Below, piece after piece: positions 21,701 through 33,700 of a stretch of 64,000 nt of DNA. Location: contig OV884015.1 of the NCBI GenBank assembly GCA_930367205.1, positions 81,706,841 to 81,770,840 of the forward strand. The letters run 5' to 3'. The notes beneath the pieces are model-generated. The model worked only from the letters and a program-made list of their open reading frames with translations. It did not search any database and was not told where the DNA came from. How positions within the stretch are numbered: position 1 is the stretch's first letter; each line of letters opens with the position of its first letter. Source of the stretch: Acanthosoma haemorrhoidale. Its lineage: Eukaryota; Arthropoda; Insecta; Hemiptera; Acanthosomatidae. The position numbers were made by a program, and so were the translations under genes.

Positions 21701-24700
21701 TAGACGATTCACTTTTCGTCCCCTGTCATCATTCTCTTCAAAATTCTCGCAGCTATTTACCCTGCGATAGGGACTTCAGTTTAATTAAAAGGTTGAGTCA
21801 TTTATATTCAATCAACCAGAACATAAAAACGATTGTGCAATGTACAAACAACCTTACCGTCAAGTTGATATGAACATCAGAAATACTTTACTATAAAAAC
21901 TGGTGGCCCTAATACTATTCAAAAGCTCCTGTGTCGGAGGAAACTAGGGTGCGTAACACTAAGGCCCCCTTTTTACTTCTGACGGTCCATAATTCCAAGT
22001 AAAGTATAGGCGCTTTTTTAAGGAACTTACATCATGACCTACTTCTACTATTGAAGAAGTAAATGGCAATAATGAGTAAAACCTTATATTTTTTTATTCT
22101 TTTTATTGAAATATTTTAATAATTGCATCTTTTTAACGAACTTGAAAGCTTAAATTATCCAGTACAAACCAAACCTTCACTTTGTTATTATAACAATTTT
22201 TTTATAAAAATATAGTTTATATTAAATGGTTTGTGAGTTTTATTGATGAAATAAACCTACCAGGTTCTTCTGACTAACACCTCTTGCCAGAGGGTCACCA
22301 GTCCATGGGTTTCAAAAATTCTTGCGACATAGATAAATTTCTAAAATAAAATTATATGAGTTATAAATAACCTCTTTTATTGATTCGGTAGAGTAATGTT
22401 ATGAATTAAACTTAACTCAACTGTCGTCTACAGGTGTTTTTTGTTTTGTTTTTTCCAAAATTTTACATAAATAAACTGATGACTTTCTAACATGGCCCAA
22501 ATCACAGTCAAAATAACATGTTAGTTATTTACTTTTTTTAATTAATATAATTGGTAACAATCCAAAGAATAAAACTGCACACCTCTAAATGGCAGGATCT
22601 TTAAATTCATTATCCTGTTCATTAATTGTTGTGTATCACCAAATCGATAACCTGCAAAAATTAATGAAAATTTTACAATGGTAAATTAATGATAAATAAA
22701 ACTTTCATTGATCTTGTCATCGTCACCTCTAATATAGTTGAATATTGCAGACTGAGAAGGAACACTACCACTGATGTAATTGATAGATACAAAAACTTCC
22801 ACAAAATGGGTTTTCAGGCAAATTTAACTGATATAAAAACTCCTATAAATATTCTGAATCTTTTTCAATGTCAATGTTAATATTCTTCCACAAATTTTAA
22901 ATAGGAAATTATATATGCAAAGTAGAAACTTAATATATTCTTCAATTTCTAAATACTTCAGATAGACCCAAAAATTCTATTAAAAATAATATGTCTTAGA
23001 AAGTCAACAATTTTATAAAAGGAAATAAAAACATTCAAACTATTGGTTTAATCAAAATCATCCAAAAAGACATTGAAAATCAATTTAAAACTAAGCATCT
23101 TCAAAAGCAAATTCAAATCAAAAGTCAAGCAGATTTTTGGATTTGAAAATTATCAATAGTTTTATAATGCTAAAAATATTATAGTGGTAATATTATATAT
23201 AATGCTAAAATTAGAAGGGGCTTGAGCAGAACTGGATACCTTCCTTGTGACTTCATGGAAGTCACTGATGGTTCCCTATTATTTTTAAGTAAGCAGCCAT
23301 ATGTCTCAGCTGTAGCCCCAGACCAGCTTCCACTGGCTCGTATCTGGTGACACAGCTGATGGAGGAACTTGGGGGACTTCCCAATACTCCAATTCCTCAT
23401 TTGCATGCGAGGGAGGTGACAACCATGTGGATTTTGGAGGTCCCTGGGCTGTTTGTTAAAGTATTAAGAATGAGTGAGTAAATGAAGAACTGTAAATGTG
23501 GTATGAATGGAGAATATTGATCACAATTACTTATTGCTCAATAAGGTAGATTGTAATTTTATGACAATAAAGATTTTGGATATAAAAAGTTAATAATGAA
23601 TAATGAGTTATTTTACAAGTTTCGATTTAAGATGATTAATGGTTCTGAATGGATCTTTTCTTCCAGAAATCTTTGTTCTCTCTGCCCCACTGCCTCCCCT
23701 AAATTTTTTTATTGTTCATTCACTTCAATTAATCGCTGTCTTAGACCTAAGGTTGTATGGTAGGAATTTCTACAACTTCAGGTCTATTTTAAACAAATTT
23801 TAATTGATTGTAAAATTATCATTACAATGTATAATAAATAAAATTAGATCTAATTGCAGATTTCACTGGGATTGTCATTAAGCAGGAAATCCGAGACGAA
23901 CAAATTTATACTGACCAAAACCAAAATAGTGGTAATTATTTTTTCATTAATATTTTATTTTTTCCTAAATATGTGAAATAAATTATTTAAATAAAAATAT
24001 AGGTATTTGTTAGATATTCAGAATTGCATTAAACATACGTATGTTTAAGCATCCACAAAAAATATTATTCTTATTATTTTCTGTTATGTATATTATACAT
24101 TAGTTGACTCTCTCGTAAGCCTGATTGTGTTTTGTTATTTTGACAGTGTAATCTCAAATAGCTTCTGTGTTGATGGTTTTTGAATAATTATTCCTTTTTT
24201 TTTTTGGCAATTAATACCAAATGTTTTATAGATAAACTGTTGTTATTTATTTATTAAATTCTAACTTTATTTTGACTTAATATTGGCTTTAAAACTTTGT
24301 ATCTGGAGTGCACATGGGCAGAACTAGAAGATATAATTTTGCTCTAAAATTTGGTAATGATTTTATAAATTAATAAACTTTTGACAATCCTTCGCTCACA
24401 TCTTTTTGGTTTGCCAATTATTACCAAATTTCTTATAGTTTCTTTCTTTCTTAATTCTTTTTATCACTTTTATAGATCTTCTCTGACTTATTGTTTATAT
24501 TTTAGGTGTGAATCAATCTGAAGTTTTTATAAAAACAGAAAACATTAAAGAAGAATTAATAAACAGTAAGTTTTATTTAAATATTATTCGTGGAAGTAGA
24601 TCTGTATCTTATTAATTATTTACGATTCAATTGCAGCATGTGAGGTGGTTAAGCAAGAGGAAGGAGCACCTGAAGGCGGATCTCATTATTATTACGGTGA

Positions 24701-27700
24701 GCCAAATTACTAATATAAATAGTGAGTTACATTATTATCAATCAACATATTAGTATATTTTTATCTACATTCGGCTGTGAACTTGTTGAATGTACCGGCA
24801 AGGTCTATTTGGCTAACTCAAATGACAGTATCGTGCGGGTTCAGGTTTCGGGTGGAATCTCTGGATCATTTTGGCCTTTTGAGGCGTGAGACTGGGAGAT
24901 AGGCTTTCTAACTTTCTTTTTGAACATAGCCTAGAAAAAGTTATAAGGGGAGCTAAGGTGCAGAGGACTGTTTTCAGATAGTCAGTGCATATCCTGGGTT
25001 TCACTGATTACATTGATATTATCGGAAGCTGCATTTCATTCCATAAACATAGCAACAGAGTTCGGTGATTATTGAGGGCAAAGTCAGATACGACAATTCC
25101 TCCTAAGTTTCTCTTGCTGCACAGAACTTTTAGGTGAACCTTAGTAAGTGTGGAAATATATTGAGGAATTTTTTCCGCCAACAGGTGATATTTTGGACTC
25201 CGAGAACAGACGAAGCGTAAACTTCTTTCCTGGGTCCTCATGTTAGTTTTTATAGGGACTGGTTACTGTGAAATATACAAAAAATGTTGATACTTGTAAC
25301 TTCTATGGGCGCATCGTTCAGTTAGGTTATCTGTTGTTAGCTCTGTTTTTATACATCTTAACAGGTCGTTTAAGCCATCTGTTTATTTATCGATCAATAC
25401 ACCAGTCATAATATGGTAAACAGTTACAGCATGTTTGGTGAAATTTATAAATTTACGTAAGAAATTTTAAAATATATATTTTCAATAATGAAAGTCAGGT
25501 TTGTCTCCCTATTTATTTTATATAACCTAGGTGTTCTGAGTTGTTCCTGATAAAAAATATCGAGCTTTTATTATACAAGTTTCATTTCCGCTTATTTGCA
25601 GGTGAGCTCACCCACGTGAAGCAGGAAGATGATCTGATGATCTCAGATGATGATGATGGTGAGCGTTACTGATTTCATCTAAATTGCTAGTTCTAGAAAT
25701 TTATTCAACCCGTCCCTATATGGGCTTAAATGTACCTTTTTTTTTTTTTAAAACCTCTTTATTGATAATATATATACAATGACAAAAATAAATAAATAAA
25801 TTTGGAATTACAGCTGTCTCCTCATGCTGCATTCGCAGATGCATATTAAGGAGTACATAAAATATAATACTTTCAGATTCCATAAGTCTAATACACATAC
25901 ACTCACTAGGTGATAATATGCATCTGTGAATGTAGCACGAGGAGACAGCTGTAATTCCAAATTTATTTATTTATTTTTGTCATTGTATATTATTACGATA
26001 ATTATTTCATATATTTAAATTATATATTTTTTTAATATAATTTGTAACTTTTTTTTTTATCTTTATACTTAACTTTTACGTTATCTTAAGGTAGGTTTTG
26101 TTAATAAAATTAGGAAACTTCTGGCAACAGGAATAATAGTTTATTTACACACATTGATTTAAAAATTGATATGCAAATAATTACGTACGTATATAAAATA
26201 AGACTGTTGAAACTAAATTCAAAATTAACTTACTTAGTATGTAGTTATACTGGCCAGTGTTTCTTTGTGTTGTCGAGCGGTGCATGCTTCCTTTATCTGA
26301 TGCGTAGCGTGGTCCGGATCCTCTTCTTTGTCTTGATGCGTAGCAGGTGAAAGTGCGTGGGAGCCGGCCTCGTGCCAGAGTGCCGCTTCTTGGTAGGTCC
26401 CATCTCCTCGGTACCAGATGAAAGAGTACATTGGGTGAAAGTGAAGACCTAGCGTGGGTTGCTGGTTAGGTCTCCTCTCCCCGGTCTCCGATGAAAGAGT
26501 GCCCTTCTGGCATCATGCCGGGTCAGACCAGTGACCTTTTGTTGCCATCTTGATCTATTTACCTCTTTGGTTGTTCGATCCTCTTTGGCTTATATATGGT
26601 TAATTTTCTTGTTTGAAGTTATTTAAATATTAATATTTATATTTAATTATTGATCTTATTTTTATTATACATTGTTGTGATATTAGATATTGGAGTGTGT
26701 ATATAAATATTTAATCCAACTTTGAATCAAGAAGGCAAACAAACAATTGAGAGTGGAAGAAAAAAACAAAAGACAGTCTACTGGTAGTTGTGATGAAAGA
26801 AAAACACACAGTATTACTCTCTAGTTTTTAGCCAGTGATAATAATATAGTTGTTGTGTGAGAATAAAAAACACACAGAGTCTACTGGTAGTTGTGATGAA
26901 AGAAAAACACACAGTATTACTCTCTAGTTTTTAGCCAGTGATAATAATATAGTTGTTGTGTGAGAATAAAAAACACACAGAGTCTACTGGTTGTTGTGAT
27001 GTTAGATGAACACATAAAATTATTCTCTAGTTTTAGCAGTTATAATGAGTTGTTGTTGTGGTTCTGAGAAAACATATAGAGCGTTATATTCACTCTAGTT
27101 TGGAATCAGCATGATATATGTAAAAAGAAGACCATTGAAGAAGAAAAAGAATCAAATTAATAGACAAGTAATTATAAAGTATATTTTTATGTTTGTAAAA
27201 TTAAATTCATCTTTTTGCCAGAATTATTTTGTTGATAGAACCTAATTCTATATTGAGTATGATTAATTAAATTAGTTCCACCAACCTGGGGTCCACATCT
27301 CGCCTCTCTCTCTTTTAGTCCAAAATTCACTTCAGTCACTGTACTAGCCACCACAATCGACTCAACCGCACTGTCGTTCCTGGGAACCAAAGCCTCCCCC
27401 CCCCTTAAGGTGACAGCCAGTCTTGCATTGTTTGCACATTCCTTTTACTATCGTTGCATTTATTTTAATACTTACCAACTAACTATTGGAATAACTTATT
27501 TCTACAACTTAATTTATATTATCGCTAATTTACATTGGTTATAACTAATTAAATGTAAAATTCTATTGGTCACACTATGATAGACAAAGTTACTTATCCT
27601 TACAAATAGAAACGTGACTTTAACAAAAAAAAAAAATATATATAGTTAAGTTTTCTTTCACCGTCAATCAGTTTTTAAAAAAACACTTTATTAGATTTCA

Positions 27701-30700
27701 ATCAAGGTCCATATCGAGACTATGTCTACACATGGACAAGTCTATAGTGATTTGCAATATGCGTATAGTTCCAGAGGTATAATAATTTTTACAAAAGTGC
27801 ATAAAGCGAACATAAAATTTCATCAAAAATAACTTAAAAATGTAAGAGGAAAATTATACTGAACATAGTATTATTATTGGTTCCTCAATTTGATAAAATA
27901 TTAAAGAAATTCTCTTATATAAAATGTATCAAAAGTCTAGTGAATGGCACATTACAGTATTCGATATGGCATTATTAAGATATACAGTATGAGATGAAAA
28001 TTATCATTATCAATCCCCAGTTTTAATAAATCAAAATTATGCATACAAATTAAAATAACATTTTCTTATTAAATCAATATTAGTATGCTTTATTTTTATA
28101 ACATGGGTAAACGCTTAAATACTAGAAAAGAATTTTATTAATCCTTCAAGTATAAACAATGTGTACTCTTTAGTCTTGCAAACAAGAATAATTAAAATTA
28201 TTAGTTTCTTAAATTATATCTTGTCAACAGTTTGAAAACTATAGGAGAGATTTACAAATTTTCTCACACATAAATAAAACATTAATTACAAGTTATCTCG
28301 TTATTCAGAATGTATTCTAAAAATATTTCATAGGTTACATTGTAATGGAAAGGTTTTCAACTTATGATTAATAGCTCTTACTTAATTATAAATATGAATT
28401 ATATATATGTTAGATTATATGAATGACAAACAATTGACGATTAATTTCATGTTTAATACTTCAGTGTAAGCACCTTGTATGTAACTGAAGTTTAAACAAT
28501 GGATAGTCAGATACAAAATTTAAACTAAAATTAAAAATTTAACTTCAAAAAGCTGATCAGACGTAAAGGCTTTACATAATATATTATGAAGAAAATTAGC
28601 AGTAGTAAAATATTGCAAATAGCCTTTGTGACAAATTGCAATTGATAGGTTAAATAAAAATTAATTCAGAATTCTTTCGATGGAAGAAATTACAATGCTT
28701 ATGAAATAAAAAATAATCTTCTTTTTGAACATCAAAATAAATTGATCATTTAGTAGCCACTAACGTAATTCTTAAGCCTCACCTAGTTTGATTCTCGAGG
28801 AGCGCAACAATTTGACTTTTAATTATTAAGCGGTAAACAACTTAATCCTAAAAAATAAAAATAGCCAAATCCAAAAATAGTATAATCCTTAAATAGCAGA
28901 TTCTTTGTCGTTTAAAGGATCTGTAAACAGTTGTTAATAAATGGAATTACAGTAGTTTACATTTTGATTTATAACTACCTTTAAAGAACAGTTAATTAAC
29001 TTGAAACAAATTAAATTATCTAATAAGACATTAATAGTAATGCCGGTACAGGAAATGTTCTCCCTGGTACATTAATTATAAACAAATATCTTGTAAATAA
29101 ATGTAGCTTCTAATCTTTCTTTCAAAAAACTAAATTATTTAGAAACGGATAATATAAGTAAATATAATATACATATTTTAAATAAATGTTTCTACTCAAT
29201 GTTAACATAGAACATAATGATGTTAGATTAGCCAATCAAAATATTTAAGAATTATTTGTAATTAAGTTTTAATTAGGTCAATTAGATAACCTGCATAATA
29301 ACCATTTAATGTTTCTTAGTATAAACACCTTTCTTAATATAAATTTATTTTAAATAATTAATCATTCCCTAAAGAGAAACTTAATTCTACAGAAATAAAT
29401 AGATTTCATAGACAATCACTGGGCAAAGTCAATTGCTGCTTATATAAAATTTATTATTTTCTCTTTGTAAAATAATAATTGGTCATTATTCTCATAACCT
29501 TAAGTTACCAATAAAAAAATCAAATACAAATAAAACAATAATATCACTACATTTTTTTTCGACATTTCAATGCCTAATATTAGTTGGGTTTCCTCGTTTT
29601 TGAAATATTATTGCGCAAAAAAACTTTTACCGCATGGAAAAATCGAGTACAATCTTAACATTGAAGACTGATAAAATTAGACCAAAAATTTGCTTTATAA
29701 TCATTATTGTAAACATTTTTATGGACATCGAATATGAATGTATATGACCCATACACATATATGAACAAATATCATTAATAGCACATATACCATTATACAA
29801 TAATATTAAATCAATCAATTAAATGGATTTAAAGCATTCAAGGAATATTTACGATCTGCGAATAGATTAAGTGATAATGAAATCAGAAAGCTTTACTTGC
29901 CGATAATTCCATAGACTTTACTATGTTCAATATTTCTAATAATAGTTTTTTTTGTATAAACTTTCTAAAGTTTATGTGTCATCAGATCAGTATTATTTTC
30001 ATTTAATAATGAAACTAATAAAAGAAAAAATATAATTTTCTTTTTATAGTCGTATTGTATAGCACTAAACACATCCCTGTAATTATTTTTAAATTCCTTC
30101 CATTCATTAATTTTAACGTTGTTCAAATCAAACACGCAAAAAGAAATTTCATCAAGATGAGTTGGAATTTGAGATTCCAATTTCTTCACATCCAAAACTT
30201 TATTTTGAATTATTTTTAATTTTCTCACCTTATCGCTGGTTGTTTGCTGATGGTCTGTAATTTGATTTTACAAGGAAATTACTTCTTTTTTCTTAATATT
30301 CACCGTATCTTCTAATTTTGAAAATTTATTTTCCAATATTTAATTTTGTAATTCTTCCTCTATATTATTCTCTCTATATTATTTTCCAATTCGCTGTTCT
30401 TAATCGTAGTTTCATAATCTCCAACTTGATTTTGCAATAAAATATTTTTCTCTTTCATGTTATTTAACTCTTGTTTATATTCTGAAAGTTTACTTTCTAA
30501 CAAACTCATATTATTTTCATAGTTAGGCCTTATTAGATCAAGTTGGGTGACTTTATTACCTAAAAGTAAAATTTGTTCATTATTGTTTCTGATTGTTTGT
30601 TCATAATCAATGGGTTTATCTTTTAATAAAACTACATTTTCTTCACATTTAAGCAATGTTTGTTTATACGAGGGCGGTCTGAAAAGTTTCCGACCTAACA

Positions 30701-33700
30701 AAGCTTTTATTTATTTTATTATTATCTTCATGTTGAAAAATTTTGTATTTTTGCCAATCTTTATTTCCTCTATATTATCCTTGAGAGCTCCTTCATAATT
30801 GGAAACCTTCTTTTGCAGTTCATTAATTTCTTCTTCATTTATTTTAATTGTGTTTTTCTGATCTAAAATTTCATTTTGCAGTAAATTAATTGTGTACTCT
30901 GTGCAATTGATTTTTCATACTCTGTTACTTTATTTTGTAATACAATTACATTCTTTTCACTGTTTTTGATCCTCTTTTCATTATCTGAAACTGTATTTTC
31001 TAAAAGCAACAATTTACTATTGGCCATCATTAATAATAAATCAATAGATGTTTGCGAAGATGTTTCAATTGCTAGTATTTTTTCAGATATCATAAGTTCA
31101 TGATCAGAAATTTTTGTTTGCAACACATTTATTGTATTTTCATTATCCTTGATTATATCTTTATAATCTGATATTTGATTACACATTTCATTTATTTCTT
31201 TTCCATTACTTTGTAATATTTCTTCATATTCCAAAACTTTGCATTGTGAACATTTCTTCTTTATTTGTTTTTATTGTTTGTTTATTTTCTAAAATAATAT
31301 TTTGCGATTGACTTATTTCTTCTTTAAAATCATCTTTCTGATTTTCTATAACATTTATTTCATAGGTGATCTGCGGAAAATTATTTGTAAATTCTATTTC
31401 ATAATATTGCTCTAACATTCTTAATTCTCTTGTATTACGATTCTGGTCTTATTCTGCTAAATAATCTTCTAAATCCTGATTTATTTCTTCTTTAAAATCA
31501 TCTTTCTTATTTTCTATAATATTTATTTCATCTGTGATCTGCGAAAAAATACTTGAGAAATTCGTTTCACCATATTTCAAATTTAATTCATCACATGTTT
31601 TACCATATTGCTCTATCCGATTTAGTCTCTCTTTTAATTTCCTTATAATAAGATGCTGGTCATCTTCTGTTAAATAATCTTCTACATCTATTTCATGATA
31701 TTGCTCTAGTTGATTTATTCTCTCTGTCAATTCCTCTATACTATAATCATGGTCATCTTCTAAATGATCCCATGGTTGTTGGCGATCGTAATATGTTTGG
31801 TTAAAATAATCATATTGGTCTTGCCTTTGATAATAGTCTGGTTGGTAATTCCTTCGGTTATTCTGTCTGTTATCTTTCGGTCGGTAATTCCTTCGGTTAT
31901 TCTGTCTGTTACCTTTCGGTCGGTGATTCCTTCGGTTATTCTCCATATCCTGTCTGTTATAGACATACATTAAAAAATAGAAAAATAAAGAAAAAATAAT
32001 TACAAACCTTGATTTTACATCTTCCGGTGTTCTGATGGGTAGCAAGATCACACAAAAAAAAATGTCAGCTGAGTTTAGGTATTGGTATACCAGTAACTTC
32101 TTTCGGTTCTTCGATGAACGTTTTCTTGAAGTTACCCTCAGGTCCCTGGTTCTTCGGGCGGCAGTTAAGTTTTCTTTCACCGTATATCAGTTTTTAAAAA
32201 AACACTTTATTAGATTTCAATCAAGGTCCATATCGAGACTATGTCTACACATGGACAAGTCTATAGTACAAAATTACTTTATAAAAGAACACAAAAGAAT
32301 AAAAGATAATAATAATGACAAGAATACAGACTGATTGTGAGAGGAATAGGATTAAGTAGAGCCAGGAGAGCCTGTATATAGGAGAGACCTGTAAACATGG
32401 ATTATCCATGTTTAGGATTATCTAAGAGTACTTAACTATATATATATATATTATTCAAATATTTATTATTTCTATATATTTTAATTATATATTTTTTCAT
32501 ATAATTAAAACTTTATATTTAACTTTAACGTTATCTCAAGGTTCTGTTAATAAAATTATAGGAAACTTCTGGCAAAAGGAATATTGGTTTTATTTACACA
32601 CATTGATTTAAAAAATTGATATACAAATAAACTATGTACGTAATAAAAAATACTGTTAAGACTAAATTTATGTTGATACATAAATGATTACTGGCCAGTG
32701 GTTCTCTGTGTTGCTTTCTTCGATGGTCGTGTTCATTTGCTTGATCCGAATTGTCTTACTTATCTGCATCGCATGTTCCGGATTGTCTTACTGGAGCGTC
32801 CTTTCTTCTCGTGCCGGGTGAAAGTGATGCACCACGAGGCAGCAGTGCCGCTTCTTCGCCTCTTGCTACCTGCTCTGCCACCCGGCCTGCCACCTGATGA
32901 AAGAGTGAGTTATTTTCTCTCATGCCGGTTCCAAGATCAAGTGACCTTTCGTTGCCCTCTTGATCTATTGGCCTCTTTGGTTGTTCGGATATTTATACTT
33001 TGCTTAATTTACGTAGTTTATAAAATAAATGTTTATATTAATTATGATATTATTTTTATTATAAATATTAATAATTAATATGACGACAATAAAACGTTCA
33101 TAATTTCATAGGCATGAACCACGGATCGTTATTACATTCTTCAACGCTTGCTTTTTCCGAGTTTATTTAAACAAACACCATTAAAAATCATCATATTAAA
33201 ATATCACAACAATATATATATATATCAATTGAGAAATGCAATCATTCCTCTGCTAAAGACATTTATATAACAACAATGATAATAAATAATAAACCTCGAC
33301 CTTGCCTGCATTAACCCTCACAGCACAAGCAAATTTTATGTCTACCTCTATTTTATATAGTTAAATAACTATAAATTTATTTTTCTACTAATGGCTTTAA
33401 CAATTAGGTATACTGTCATCATCAGGTGCCCATAAAATTTTCATTTTATTAAAATTAGAAATATTTATTATATTTCATTGTGTAAAATGTTATGACACTG
33501 TTCTATTTGAGAAGAATTATAAATATGGGTGGGGCTGGAGGATAATGATTGGGCCAGGGGATTAGGGTGACTAGATAAATTTTGTAGACTTAGAAGGGAA
33601 AGATGAAAATACTCTTCCTCTTTGTACTGTAACTGTAAATATGGTATAAATAGTATCTTAGATCACTAATGCTTCATTACTATTACAGTATGTATATTTC

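Noticed and set aside
26775..27080. Regular 103-bp repeats as a CRISPR-like array
   Set aside because: Units are contiguous with no unique spacers and the genome is eukaryotic; ordinary tandem repeat.
27187..27390. Minus-strand frame of 67 codons
   Set aside because: No family recognised, starts beside a C-run, no splice partner found.
32698..33078. 126-codon plus-strand frame
   Set aside because: Lies in a dispersed repeat and is not kept in the other copy at 26.0-26.7 kb.
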